From Alteribacillus bidgolensis (GTDB lineage Bacteria > Bacillota > Bacilli > Bacillales > Marinococcaceae): DNA of 64,000 bases. The notes beneath the pieces were generated by a model. It did not search any database, had not been told where the DNA came from, and worked only from the letters and a program-made list of their open reading frames with translations. The position numbers and the translations under genes were made by a program. Location of the stretch: positions 4,213,272-4,277,271 of the forward strand of contig NZ_KZ614149.1 of assembly GCF_002886255.1 (NCBI RefSeq). The letters are read 5' to 3'. This document shows positions 34,369 through 43,319 of this stretch, in pieces; the first letter of the stretch is position 1, and every line of letters begins with the position of its first letter.

Positions 34369-34923
34369 ATGGCTTTAAAATCTGAAAACAGTGGACTGAA
34401 TGCAAGATCATTTAACTTAATAAAAACTATTGAGGAAAATAAAGATTTACTTAAACCACCTGTCAACAACAAAGTGATGTGGGAAGATTCTGAGTTTATT
34501 GCAATGATTTTGGGCGGACCTAACAAAAGACGTGATTTCCACGTAGACCCTTCTGATGAATTCTTTTATCAAGTAAAAGGAAATTGTTATGTAGAATGCA
34601 TTAACGAACAGGGAGAAAGAGAAGTCGTAACTGTAGGAGAAGGAGAAGTATTTATGCTGCCGGCCATGGTACCGCACTCCCCTCATCGCCCGGCGAATAC
34701 TTACGGAATTGTCCTTGAGCGAAAAAGAGGGAAAGGAGAATTAGAAGATTTCGTTTGGTTCTGTGATGAGTGTGATCATGAAATGCACCGGGTAACTGTT
34801 CAACTTTCCAATATTGAAACGCAAGTGAAGGGTGCTATTGAACAATTTAATGGAAGTGAAGAATTAAGAACATGTAATAATTGCGGCCATAAAATGCCTC
34901 CGGAAGCTGAGGAATGGAAATGA
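34369..34923 (+). CDS. nbaC: 3-hydroxyanthranilate 3,4-dioxygenase
   Basis: This Fe(II) cupin opens 3-hydroxyanthranilate to 2-amino-3-carboxymuconate semialdehyde. The 184-residue protein matches the bacterial NbaC type: GGPNKRRDFHVDPSDEFFYQVKG (His and Glu iron ligands), GEVFMLPAMVPHSPHRP (third His ligand), and a C-terminal rubredoxin-like metal site CDECDHEMHR plus CNNCGHKMP. Its stop overlaps the next start (ATGA), showing translational coupling to the decarboxylase. This is the most diagnostic gene of the pathway. Confidence 0.95.
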   Translation: MALKSENSGLNARSFNLIKTIEENKDLLKPPVNNKVMWEDSEFIAMILGGPNKRRDFHVDPSDEFFYQVKGNCYVECINEQGEREVVTVGEGEVFMLPAMVPHSPHRPANTYGIVLERKRGKGELEDFVWFCDECDHEMHRVTVQLSNIETQVKGAIEQFNGSEELRTCNNCGHKMPPEAEEWK

Positions 34924-35975
34924 GAATAGATTTTCATACTCACATCATTCCTCAGGATATTCCAAATTTCACAGAAAAATATGGTCAAGACAGATGGCCT
35001 CTTCTTCATCAGACTTGTACATGCGGCGCGAACATTATGGTAGGAGGCAAAGTGTTCAGAGAAGTGACAGATCAAGTGTGGGATCCTAATAAGCGAATCA
35101 AAGACATGGATAGAGAGGGAGTAGACATGCAGGTGCTCTCTCCTATCCCCGTCACCTTTTCGTATTGGGCTCCAGCCGCAGAAGCTTTAGAAATGGCTCG
35201 GCTGCAAAATGATTTTATCGCAGACACTGTAAACAATTATCCGAAACGTTTTTTGGGATTTGGGACTATACCAATGCAGGATACAGACCTTGCGATTCAA
35301 GAAATGGAACGTTGTATTCATGAACTGAACTTATCTGGAATTGAAATAGGAACGAATGTCAACGGGAATAATTTGGATTCGAAAGAGTTTACTTCTTTTT
35401 TTGAAATGGCAGAAAAGTGGGAGGTTCCATTATTTATTCACCCGTGGGAAACCATGGCAAGGGATAGAACGCCACGCCATAATTTTATGTACACCGTAGG
35501 AATGCCAAGCGAGACTGCTTTGGCTGCTGCGAGTCTGATATGGAGCGGGGTTATTGAGAAGTATCCTAAATTAAAAATTTGTTTTTCTCACGGTGGAGGA
35601 TCGTTTCCTTATATTATTCCGCGTCTGGATCAAGGATGGAAAGTATGGCCGCATTTACGCCTAACCAGTCACCCGCCTAGCCATTATATAAATAATCTGT
35701 ATTTTGATTCCCTAAACTATGATCCTTTAAACCTGCAATTTCTAATTGATAGATTTGGTCACGACAGAATTATGTTGGGATCTGATTATCCCTTTTTATT
35801 AAGAGAAATATCTCCAGGAAAAATCATTGATGAAATGAGAGGTTTAACAGCTGAACAACAGAGGTTCATGTTAGGAGAGAATGCATTGCAATTTTTAAAT
35901 GTAAAGGAGAAAAAGATAATCAATGAGTCCACAAGTAACGTCTCCCGAGCAAAAACTCCAAGCCCTGGGAATTAA
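34920..35975 (+). CDS. nbaD: 2-amino-3-carboxymuconate-6-semialdehyde decarboxylase (ACMSD)
   Basis: The amidohydrolase-fold, Zn-dependent decarboxylase converts the ring-cleavage product to 2-aminomuconate semialdehyde. Visible motifs: RIDFHTHIIP (metal HxH), the HQTCTCGANIMVGGK substrate loop, FIHPWE, CFSHGGGSFPY (metal His and catalytic His) and MLGSDYPF (metal Asp). ATG 34920 overlaps the nbaC stop and follows TGAGGA. Length 351. The last 17 residues (ESTSNVSRAKTPSPGN) overlap the next gene by 53 bases and look non-native, so the original stop may have been lost. Confidence 0.95.
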   Translation: MRIDFHTHIIPQDIPNFTEKYGQDRWPLLHQTCTCGANIMVGGKVFREVTDQVWDPNKRIKDMDREGVDMQVLSPIPVTFSYWAPAAEALEMARLQNDFIADTVNNYPKRFLGFGTIPMQDTDLAIQEMERCIHELNLSGIEIGTNVNGNNLDSKEFTSFFEMAEKWEVPLFIHPWETMARDRTPRHNFMYTVGMPSETALAAASLIWSGVIEKYPKLKICFSHGGGSFPYIIPRLDQGWKVWPHLRLTSHPPSHYINNLYFDSLNYDPLNLQFLIDRFGHDRIMLGSDYPFLLREISPGKIIDEMRGLTAEQQRFMLGENALQFLNVKEKKIINESTSNVSRAKTPSPGN

Positions 35976-36384
35976 GCTGAGCGATGTACGTCCTGCAGCG
36001 GGCAACTATATCAGTCATCGTATAGTTGGTAATTTGATATTTACATCAGGGCAAGGAGTAGACAATTATCACGGGAAACTTGGAAAAGATTTAACATTAG
36101 AAGATGGTTATCAAGCTTCTCGGCAATCCGTGATTAATTTAGTAAGTGTTTTAAAGGCAGAACTAGGAGAGCTTGATAAAGTAAAAAAGATAGTTAAAAT
36201 ACTAGGGTTTGTTAATAGTACAGAAGACTTTACCGGCCAGCCTAAAGTAATGAATGGGGCTTCTGATCTTTTGGTGGAAGTATTCGGTGAACGGGGGAAA
36301 CATGCGCGTTCTGCTGTCGGTATGGCGCAGCTGCCTAATAATACAGCAGTAGAAATCGAAATGATTGTGGAAATTGAAGAGTAA
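35923..36384 (+). CDS. nbaF: RidA-family 2-aminomuconate deaminase (probable)
   Basis: The 153-residue YjgF/RidA-like protein has NYISHRIVGNLIFTSGQG, DGYQASRQSVINLVSVLKAELG and MAQLPNNTAVEIEMIVEIEE. Members of this branch in aminophenol and nitrobenzoate pathways hydrolyse 2-aminomuconate to 4-oxalocrotonate and ammonia; RidA proteins otherwise clear reactive enamines. The typical C-terminal RidA Arg is seen in HARSAVG. Position between the decarboxylase and the dehydrogenase strongly supports the pathway role. Confidence 0.82.
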   Translation: MSPQVTSPEQKLQALGIKLSDVRPAAGNYISHRIVGNLIFTSGQGVDNYHGKLGKDLTLEDGYQASRQSVINLVSVLKAELGELDKVKKIVKILGFVNSTEDFTGQPKVMNGASDLLVEVFGERGKHARSAVGMAQLPNNTAVEIEMIVEIEE

Positions 36385-36427
36385 GGTTCAGGTTTAGTCT
36401 GAGCGTTGCACAAGGGAGGCAAATATA

Positions 36428-37897
36428 GTGCATGTAGAAGAGATACCTAAGAAGAAAGTGGAGGCTATTAATTGTCTTCATTTTATAGACGGAAACTTTG
36501 TTTCCTCTGATACAACATTTAACAATATTAATCCGGCCACAGAAGAAGTATTAGGAACCGTTGAGGAGGGGGGGAAGAAAGAAGTTGATTTAGCAGTGCA
36601 GGCAGCAAGAAAAGCATTAAACGGAGAATGGAAAACGATCACCACAAGGGAACGATCGAATATACTGCGGCGCATCGGTGATTTGATTACAGAGAGGATA
36701 GAAGAGCTGGCCGTGTTAGAATCGCTGGACACAGGTAAACCATATGAAATTGCAATCGAAATGGATATTAAAAGAGCAGCTCATAACTTTTATTTCTTTG
36801 CGGACTATTTAACCTCTATGGGAACAGAAGCATACCAGCAAGACCAGCAGGCACTGCATTATTCGATCCGCCGTCCAGTAGGAGTCGTAGGTATGATCAA
36901 TCCTTGGAACCTGCCGCTGCTTCTATTAACTTGGAAATTAGCTCCGTGCCTTGCTACAGGAAACACAGCGGTAATGAAACCAGCAGAATGGACACCAATG
37001 ACAGCAACTGTACTGGCAGAGATTTGTAAGGAAGCAGGAGTGCCTGATGGAGTAGTGAACCTGGTACATGGGTTTGGCGTAGACTCTGCAGGAGCGGCTA
37101 TCACAGAACATCCCGATGTCGATGCGGTAACTTTTACAGGGGAAACGAAAACAGGTACGGCGATTATGAAAGCTGCTGCTCCAACGTTGAAAAAACTTTC
37201 TTTTGAATTAGGCGGGAAGAATCCCAATATTATATTCGCTGACTCTGATATAGATGAAGTTATTGAAACTACATTAAAGTCGAGCTTTATGAATCAAGGA
37301 GAAGTTTGTTTATGCGGGTCTAGAATATATGTAGAAGAAAAGCTGTTTGACGAATTTCTGGATAAATTCACTACAGCGACGAAAAAATTGAAGGTTGGAG
37401 ATCCTTTTGAATCTGGCATTAAAGTTGGTTCTGTCGTAAGTAAAGAACATTACGAAAAAGTAATGAGCTATATTCAAATAGCCAAAGAAGAAGGTGGAGA
37501 AATTCTTACAGGCGGGGACCGGCCGGCCCATATGGAAAAAGGATTCTATATTAATCCAACCATTATTACTGGTTTAACAAAGGACTCCCGTTGTATTAGA
37601 GAAGAAATTTTTGGCCCAGTCGTTACAGTGGTTCCTTTTAAGAAGGAAGAAGAAGTAATCCAGCAGGCAAATGATACCCACTACGGTTTAGGGGCTACTA
37701 TTTGGACAAACAACTTAAGAAGAGCCCACCGTGTTGCACAACAAATTGAAGCTGGGATCATCTGGGTTAATACCTGGTATTTAAGAGACTTAAGAACACC
37801 ATTTGGCGGTATGAAGCAAAGCGGTATTGGAAGAGAAGGCGGAGCTCACAGCTTTGAATTCTACAGTGAACTGTCAAACGTTACGATAAAAATTTGA
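36428..37897 (+). CDS. nbaE: 2-aminomuconate 6-semialdehyde dehydrogenase
   Basis: The 489-residue NAD-dependent aldehyde dehydrogenase oxidises 2-aminomuconate semialdehyde to 2-aminomuconate. Family features: INPWNLPLLLLTWKLAP, FTGETKTGTAIM, the catalytic Glu in FELGGKNP, the catalytic Cys in NQGEVCLCGSR, and EEIFGPVVTVVPF. GTG start after GGGAGG. The 2-hydroxymuconic-semialdehyde-dehydrogenase-like sequence and location define its substrate. Another aldehyde dehydrogenase at 47251 is of a different subtype. Confidence 0.92.
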   Translation: MHVEEIPKKKVEAINCLHFIDGNFVSSDTTFNNINPATEEVLGTVEEGGKKEVDLAVQAARKALNGEWKTITTRERSNILRRIGDLITERIEELAVLESLDTGKPYEIAIEMDIKRAAHNFYFFADYLTSMGTEAYQQDQQALHYSIRRPVGVVGMINPWNLPLLLLTWKLAPCLATGNTAVMKPAEWTPMTATVLAEICKEAGVPDGVVNLVHGFGVDSAGAAITEHPDVDAVTFTGETKTGTAIMKAAAPTLKKLSFELGGKNPNIIFADSDIDEVIETTLKSSFMNQGEVCLCGSRIYVEEKLFDEFLDKFTTATKKLKVGDPFESGIKVGSVVSKEHYEKVMSYIQIAKEEGGEILTGGDRPAHMEKGFYINPTIITGLTKDSRCIREEIFGPVVTVVPFKKEEEVIQQANDTHYGLGATIWTNNLRRAHRVAQQIEAGIIWVNTWYLRDLRTPFGGMKQSGIGREGGAHSFEFYSELSNVTIKI

Positions 37898-37917
37898 TAT
37901 TACGGAGGGTCTCTAGA

Positions 37918-38697
37918 GTGAACGAAAAGGTCATACCACTATCAGAGCACTTAACGGAAGCGGAAGAAACCGGTCAAGGGGTCGAGCCGTTAACTTCATT
38001 AAATCCTGAACTGGGTATCAAACAAGCATATCAAATTCAATTAACTAACATTCAAAACAAAGTAACAGCCGGGGACAAAATAGTAGGTAAAAAAATCGGC
38101 TTGACGTCAAAAGCAATGCAAGATCTTCTAGGAGTAGGCGAACCGGATTACGGTCATTTGCTAAACAGCATGCAAGTAGAAAATAAAGGATCAGTAACAA
38201 AAGAAAAGGTTCTTCAGCCAAAGGTAGAAGGAGAGATTGCGTTTGTTTTAAAAGAAGAGTTGAGAGGACCTGATGTTACAACAGAAGATGTACTCAAAGC
38301 AACAGACTATATTGTTCCAGCGTTAGAAATAGTAGACAGCCGGATCAGTGATTGGAAAATTACACTAGCAGATACGATTGCTGATAACGCCTCATCCGGT
38401 TTATTTGTTTTAGGTGACAAGAAAGTGAATATAAAAGATATAGACTTAAAAAATGAAGAAATGATCTTGTACAAAAATAGTGTAGAAGTTAATAAAGGCA
38501 AAGGATCAGCAGCTCTTGAAGATCCCGCGTATTGTGTAGCTTGGCTTGCAAATAAACTTTTCGAGTATGATATTACTTTAAAAGCAGGAGAAGTAATTCT
38601 TTCTGGAGCATTATCAGCGGCGGTCGATGCTTCATCAAGAGATACATTTAAGGCATCTTTTCCTGTATTGGGAGAAGTGGAAGTGAGTTTTAAATAA
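37918..38697 (+). CDS. 2-keto-4-pentenoate hydratase / 4-oxalocrotonate decarboxylase family enzyme 1
   Basis: The 259-residue protein starts at GTG 37918 behind GGAGGG. It has the Mg-binding pattern of the MhpD/DmpH-E family: KKIGLTSKAMQDLLGV, PKVEGEIAFVLKEEL (metal Glu pair), PALEIVDSRI, ADNASSGLFVLG and SGALSAAVDA. One enzyme of this family decarboxylates 4-oxalocrotonate and a second hydrates 2-hydroxypenta-2,4-dienoate. The island has two (this and 40673). From sequence alone I cannot say which is which; the location before the acetaldehyde dehydrogenase and aldolase favours the hydratase. Confidence 0.9.
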   Translation: MNEKVIPLSEHLTEAEETGQGVEPLTSLNPELGIKQAYQIQLTNIQNKVTAGDKIVGKKIGLTSKAMQDLLGVGEPDYGHLLNSMQVENKGSVTKEKVLQPKVEGEIAFVLKEELRGPDVTTEDVLKATDYIVPALEIVDSRISDWKITLADTIADNASSGLFVLGDKKVNIKDIDLKNEEMILYKNSVEVNKGKGSAALEDPAYCVAWLANKLFEYDITLKAGEVILSGALSAAVDASSRDTFKASFPVLGEVEVSFK

Positions 38698-38714
38698 AGG
38701 AGTCGTTTTACACT

Positions 38715-39602
38715 ATGAAAAAATTAAAAGCAGGGATTATAGGTTCCGGGAATATCGGGACAGACCTTATGATGAAAGTGGAAAGCTCTCAGTTTTTAGA
38801 AATGTCAGCTATGATAGGGATAGATCCAAATTCAGACGGCCTGCGTCATGCTAAGAAACGCGGTCACTCTATTTTTGATAATGGGATTGATGGATTTTTA
38901 GAAGAGTCGAATTTGGCAGACATTCTTTTTGATGCTACATCTGCCAAAGCTCATTATTATCATGCACAATCTTTAGAAAAAATACAAAAACAAGTAATCG
39001 ATTTAACTCCTGCTGCTATTGGTCCATTCGTTGTGCCTACCGTTAATCTTGAAGAGCACGTAACTAAATCGAATATTAACATGATTACGTGTGGAGGCCA
39101 AGCTACAATTCCTATCGTTCATGCTATTAATTCTGTTTGCCAAGTAGACTATGCAGAAATTGTTGCTACTATTGCAAGTGAAAGTGCGGGGCCGGGTACA
39201 AGAGCAAATATTGATGAGTTTACCTATACTACTGCCCAAGGGATCGAAAAAGTTGGCGGCGCGAAAAAAGGAAAAGCAATTATTATCCTTAATCCGGCAG
39301 ATCCTCCCATTATTATGAGAGATACCGTCCAATGCATTGCTCCAGGGGCAAATGAACGTCAAGATGAATTAATTGAAGCTATTCAAAAGAGAGTACGACA
39401 AGTTCAAAATTATGTCCCTGGCTATACCTTGAGAACAAACCCAATATTTGATGGCGATCAAATCACCGTGTTTATTGAGGTAAAAGGTGCTGCAGACTAT
39501 CTCCCTTCTTATGCTGGTAATTTGGATATTATGACGGCCTCTGCAGTAAAAGTAGGAGAAGAATTAGCAAAGCATCAATTAAGTTTTTCAGAAAATTTAT
39601 AA
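38715..39602 (+). CDS. mhpF: Acetaldehyde dehydrogenase (acylating)
   Basis: The 295-residue enzyme converts acetaldehyde, NAD and CoA to acetyl-CoA. It has the Rossmann start AGIIGSGNIGTDLM, FDATSAKAHYYHA, the catalytic Cys in NMITCGGQATIPI, SESAGPGTRANIDEFT and NPADPPIIMRDT. It is channelled with the aldolase encoded next (37 bases downstream). Length and sequence are typical for BphJ/DmpF/MhpF. Confidence 0.95.
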   Translation: MKKLKAGIIGSGNIGTDLMMKVESSQFLEMSAMIGIDPNSDGLRHAKKRGHSIFDNGIDGFLEESNLADILFDATSAKAHYYHAQSLEKIQKQVIDLTPAAIGPFVVPTVNLEEHVTKSNINMITCGGQATIPIVHAINSVCQVDYAEIVATIASESAGPGTRANIDEFTYTTAQGIEKVGGAKKGKAIIILNPADPPIIMRDTVQCIAPGANERQDELIEAIQKRVRQVQNYVPGYTLRTNPIFDGDQITVFIEVKGAADYLPSYAGNLDIMTASAVKVGEELAKHQLSFSENL

Positions 39603-39639
39603 TAATATAAATTGTTGAGAAAGAGGAAGGAGTATTTCA

Positions 39640-40653
39640 TTGATAAATAAAGAAACAGTAGTAACTGAAGTTGCTCTGCGCGATGGGAGTCATGCAATCA
39701 GCCACAGCTTTACTGTTGATCAAGTAACCCAGGTGGTTAAAGCTTTAGATGATGCTAATGTCCCTTTTATTGAAGTTTCTCATGGAGATGGATTAGGGGG
39801 CTCATCCATTCAATATGGGTTTTCTAAAACGGATGAGATGAAACTGATTGAAGCCTCAGTTGGTTCGACAAAAAATTCAGCTATATCTGTCCTGCTATTA
39901 CCGGGTATCGGAACGGTGAAAGAATTAAAAGAAGCACATCAACTGGGAGCTAAAATGGTCCGTGTAGCAACTCATGTAACAGAAGCAGATGTTAGTAAAC
40001 AACACATTTCTTTAGGTAAAGAATTAGGCATGGAAACAGTTGGCTTTCTCATGATGTCTCATATGGTTCCGGCAGAAAAGCTCTTAGAACAGGCTCAGCT
40101 TATGGAAAGCTATGGAGCCGACACTGTTTATGTTGTAGACTCTGCAGGAGCGTTATTACCTCATGAAGTAAGAACAAGAATTAAACTTCTAAAGGAAAAT
40201 CTAACAGTAAATGTAGGATTTCATGCTCACAACAACTTATCTTTAGCAATGGCAAATACTTTAGCAGCAATAGAAGAAGGAGCAACGAGAATTGATGGCA
40301 GTGTCCGGTGTCTAGGAGCCGGTGCTGGAAATACACAAACAGAAGTACTAGTGTCCGTGCTAGAACGGATGAACATACAAACCGGGATTGATGTTTACAA
40401 AATGATGGACTTAGCTGAGGAGTTAGTAGCTCCAATTTTACCAGAGCCTCAAGAAATTACAAAAGGGAGTTTAGTTTTAGGGTACGCAGGCGTTTATTCT
40501 AGTTTTCTGCTTCATGCTTATCGTGCTGCAGAAAAATATCATTTGGATCCAAGAGATATATTAATAGAATTAGGAAATAGAAAAGTAGTGGGCGGTCAAG
40601 AAGACATGATCATCGACGTTGCGAGTGAACTTGCAGGGTATAAAATTTCATAA
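39640..40653 (+). CDS. mhpE: 4-hydroxy-2-oxovalerate aldolase
   Basis: The 337-residue TIM-barrel, Mn-dependent aldolase splits 4-hydroxy-2-oxovalerate to pyruvate and acetaldehyde. Motifs: EVALRDGSHAISH (metal Asp and Arg), EVSHGDGLGGSSIQYG, VYVVDSAGALLP and VGFHAHNNLSLAMANTLAA (metal His pair), GLGAGAGN-like CLGAGAGNTQTE. TTG start after AGGAAGGAG. Forms a complex with the acylating dehydrogenase of the previous gene. Confidence 0.95.
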   Translation: MINKETVVTEVALRDGSHAISHSFTVDQVTQVVKALDDANVPFIEVSHGDGLGGSSIQYGFSKTDEMKLIEASVGSTKNSAISVLLLPGIGTVKELKEAHQLGAKMVRVATHVTEADVSKQHISLGKELGMETVGFLMMSHMVPAEKLLEQAQLMESYGADTVYVVDSAGALLPHEVRTRIKLLKENLTVNVGFHAHNNLSLAMANTLAAIEEGATRIDGSVRCLGAGAGNTQTEVLVSVLERMNIQTGIDVYKMMDLAEELVAPILPEPQEITKGSLVLGYAGVYSSFLLHAYRAAEKYHLDPRDILIELGNRKVVGGQEDMIIDVASELAGYKIS

Positions 40654-40672
40654 TAAAACAGAGGTGAAGGGG

Positions 40673-41446
40673 TTGGATTTAAAAGAAATTGCAGAAAAAA
40701 TAGATCTTCATCAGCAGAATGGTATGAAAATGGGCAAAATTACCAATGACTATCCCGAATTAACAGTAGAAGAAGCTTATGAAATCCAAAGACTAACTAT
40801 TCAAAAAAATATTGAGAGAAATGATCCTCTTATTGGGTGGAAAATGGGACTAACGAGTAAGGCGAAACAAATTTCGATGAATGTAGAAGAACCTATTTAT
40901 GGAAGACTTACAGAATCAATGGAATTAAATGAACCTGTCCTGCACGTCAAGAACCTCATTCATCCCAAAGTAGAGCCGGAGTTTGCTTTTTTCATTAATA
41001 AGGAACTCAAAGGAAGTAACGTAAAACCAAGAGATGTATGGGCTGCTGCAGAAGGAGTATATCTTGCTTTAGAAGTAATTGACAGCCGCTATGAAAATTT
41101 TAAATTCACTTTGCCAGATGTGGTAGCAGACAATGCTTCTTCCACTAAATTTGTCTTAGGCACTCAAGTCTTTTCTCCAGCATATACCCCTTGGGACAAA
41201 GTAAAAGTTACTATGCTTAAAAACGGGGAAAAAGTCCAATCTGGATATGGAAATGCTGTATTAAATCATCCAGTGCATTCTGTAGTAGAGCTGACGAAAA
41301 TGATTAATAGGGATAATTTAACCATAAAACCTGGAATGCTGGTTCTTGTAGGTGGTATTACGGAAGCAGTGAGTGTAAGGGCAGGAGACATGTTAAATGT
41401 GGATTATGAAGGGCTGGATTCACTGGATTTAGAGGTGAAGGAATAG
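40673..41446 (+). CDS. 2-keto-4-pentenoate hydratase / 4-oxalocrotonate decarboxylase family enzyme 2
   Basis: The 257-residue paralog of the enzyme at 37918 starts at TTG 40673 after GAGGTGAAGG, 19 bases after the aldolase stop. It has WKMGLTSKAKQISMNV, HPKVEPEFAFFINKEL, LALEVIDSRYENFKF, ADNASSTKFVLG and VLVGGITEAVSV. The PEFAFF and GITEA versions and its place next to the tautomerase favour 4-oxalocrotonate decarboxylase. The exact split of duties with 37918 is not proven by sequence. Confidence 0.9.
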   Translation: MDLKEIAEKIDLHQQNGMKMGKITNDYPELTVEEAYEIQRLTIQKNIERNDPLIGWKMGLTSKAKQISMNVEEPIYGRLTESMELNEPVLHVKNLIHPKVEPEFAFFINKELKGSNVKPRDVWAAAEGVYLALEVIDSRYENFKFTLPDVVADNASSTKFVLGTQVFSPAYTPWDKVKVTMLKNGEKVQSGYGNAVLNHPVHSVVELTKMINRDNLTIKPGMLVLVGGITEAVSVRAGDMLNVDYEGLDSLDLEVKE

Positions 41447-41462
41447 AACAGGAGGCAGGGTT

Positions 41463-41660
41463 GTGCCGATAGCTCATATTCATATTTTAGAAGGCAGGGA
41501 TAGAAGCCAGAAGAAGAAACTCATTGAAGAGGTAACAAAGGCTATTAGTTCCAGTCTTCAATCTGAAAGAGGAAAAATAAAAGTTTTATTACATGAAGTT
41601 TCGGAAGACAATTGGGCTACAGCTGGGGTGACGAAAAGAGAAGAAAAAATTGTTGACTAA
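41463..41660 (+). CDS. 4-oxalocrotonate tautomerase family protein
   Basis: A 65-residue protein beginning GTG-CCG, so Pro becomes residue 1 after Met removal, the catalytic base of the family. PIAHIHILEGRDRSQKKKLI, VTKAISSSLQ and VLLHEVSEDNWATAGV agree with 4-oxalocrotonate tautomerases, which convert the enol and keto forms of the ring-fission diacid. It fits between deaminase and decarboxylase steps. Ribosome binding site GGAGGCAGG. Confidence 0.9.
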   Translation: MPIAHIHILEGRDRSQKKKLIEEVTKAISSSLQSERGKIKVLLHEVSEDNWATAGVTKREEKIVD

Positions 41661-41696
41661 ATCAGCAGAAAAAGAGGAGGAAAGGAGACAGCAGAC

Positions 41697-42236
41697 ATGA
41701 AAGTACACGACAACAACACACCAGATTTGCATGGATCTGTTGTTGCCATAGGTGCCTTCGACGGAATGCATCTAGGTCATCAGGCTGTCATACGTGAGAC
41801 TGTTAATCTCGGCGAAATCTATAATATTCCTAGTGTAGTTTACACTTTTGATACGCCTCCCCGGGCTTACTTTCAAAATTCGACTATTTTAATGAATGCC
41901 AAAGAGAAATTGGAAATGGTTAAGAAACTTGGTGCTAAACAAGTAGTTATTGCTAGTTTCAATAAAGATTATGTTCAGAAAAGTGCGGAAAGTTTTATAA
42001 AAGAATTAAATAAAATGCATCCTAAAGAAATTTTGGTAGGAAACGACTTTCGTTTTGGTAAGGGAAGAAGTGGAAATGTTCAACTTCTCAAGAAATATTT
42101 TAACGTAAGAATTATTGAGCCAGTAAGGTGTACTAGAGGGGAGGTTATCTCTTCCACTAGAATCCGAAAGTTAATTGCACTAGGAGATACCCAAGGCGTT
42201 GGGGCTCTCTTAGGAGAAAAAGAGGGGGTTAAATGA
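41697..42236 (+). CDS. Stand-alone FAD synthetase (FMN adenylyltransferase domain)
   Basis: The 179-residue protein is the N-terminal nucleotidyltransferase half of RibF, without the riboflavin kinase half (normal RibF is about 310-320 residues). Motifs: GAFDGMHLGHQ (HxGH nucleotidyltransferase site), VYTFDTPPRAYF, VGNDFRFGKGRSGN and the ISSTRIR signature. It should make FAD from FMN. In the known Geobacillus anthranilate cluster a RibF-like gene supplies FAD for the reductase-monooxygenase pair; here it is reduced to the FAD-forming domain. Its stop overlaps the TRAP binding-protein start. Confidence 0.88.
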   Translation: MKVHDNNTPDLHGSVVAIGAFDGMHLGHQAVIRETVNLGEIYNIPSVVYTFDTPPRAYFQNSTILMNAKEKLEMVKKLGAKQVVIASFNKDYVQKSAESFIKELNKMHPKEILVGNDFRFGKGRSGNVQLLKKYFNVRIIEPVRCTRGEVISSTRIRKLIALGDTQGVGALLGEKEGVK

Positions 42237-43300
42237 TGAATTTCTTAAAAGTATATTGGAAGAGTATAAGTTTGACAATAGGTCTAGCAGCATTGCTGAC
42301 TGCTTGCGGGGGTGGTGACGAGACTACAGAATCAGCATCAGACCCCCAGTCTGCCGAAGGAGAAGCAGAAGAAACGGCAGAAGGCCAAGCCGATGCTGAA
42401 CATGAATTTAAACTGGGGTTAATTACACCACCTGCGCATATGTGGCACAAAGCGGCAGAGAAGTTTAAGGAAGAGTTAGAAGCAAACTCTAATGGAAGAA
42501 TGGCATTGGAAATTTATCCTTCTGGCCAAGTTGGAAATGAAAACGATATGCTTCAGCAAATTGAATCTGGCTCATTAGATTTTGGTTTTATAACTGCTGC
42601 AGAAATTAGTTCTCGTGAAGAAGCTTTTTCTGCTTGGTTTACCCCATACCTCTTTAAAACAATTAATGATGCTCATGAAGCACGTGAATCGGATGTAGCT
42701 AAGGAAATGCTTGGGACACTTGAGCAATATGGTATGACTGGTTTAGATTATTTGTTTGCTGGACAGCGCGTCTTATTATTTAAAGATAAGGAAGTAAAGC
42801 AGCCTGAAGATATGGAAGGATTGGTACTTCGCGTAACACCTAGCCCGCCAATGCTGGAATTTTATAATTCAACTGGCACTTCCACGGAAGGGATTCCTTT
42901 GCCTGAAGTTTATTCCGCTGTTCAAACCGGGGTTATTGACGGAATGGATATGGACTTAGATGCTACGATTACAAATAAATTTTTCGAAGTAGTCGATTAC
43001 GGGGCTGTTACAAACCATATGGTATGGCCATCAGTAGCAGTCGTTAATTCAAACACTTTTTCATCTTTGCCTGAAGAAGATCAACAGATTATAGAGGGTG
43101 CTTTAGAAACTACTGCTGATTATGCCGTAGAAACCAGATCAGCTCAGGAAGAAGAATTTAAACAAACACTTACTGATGAGGGCATGACCATTTATGAACT
43201 AGATAAAAGTGTCTTTGAAGAACAAATTGAGAGCTTTGATGAAAAATATAAAGAAAAAGATCCATTAATTGAAGAGTTCATTACTACATTCCGTGAATAG
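42233..43300 (+). CDS. dctP: TRAP transporter substrate-binding protein DctP
   Basis: The 355-residue lipoprotein has a signal peptide with lipobox LLTAC (Cys about residue 25), an acidic linker and a DctP fold: HMWHKAAEKFKEEL, IYPSGQVGNENDMLQQIESG, the substrate carboxylate-binding Arg region VLRVTPSPPM, and VQTGVIDGMDMDL. It captures an organic anion outside the membrane and hands it to DctQM with sodium-driven uptake. The linkage to the pathway makes anthranilate or a related aromatic acid the likely ligand (inference). It starts 4 bases inside the FAD synthetase gene. Confidence 0.92.
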   Translation: MMNFLKVYWKSISLTIGLAALLTACGGGDETTESASDPQSAEGEAEETAEGQADAEHEFKLGLITPPAHMWHKAAEKFKEELEANSNGRMALEIYPSGQVGNENDMLQQIESGSLDFGFITAAEISSREEAFSAWFTPYLFKTINDAHEARESDVAKEMLGTLEQYGMTGLDYLFAGQRVLLFKDKEVKQPEDMEGLVLRVTPSPPMLEFYNSTGTSTEGIPLPEVYSAVQTGVIDGMDMDLDATITNKFFEVVDYGAVTNHMVWPSVAVVNSNTFSSLPEEDQQIIEGALETTADYAVETRSAQEEEFKQTLTDEGMTIYELDKSVFEEQIESFDEKYKEKDPLIEEFITTFRE

Positions 43301-43319
43301 GACTGGGAGGGAGAAACTA

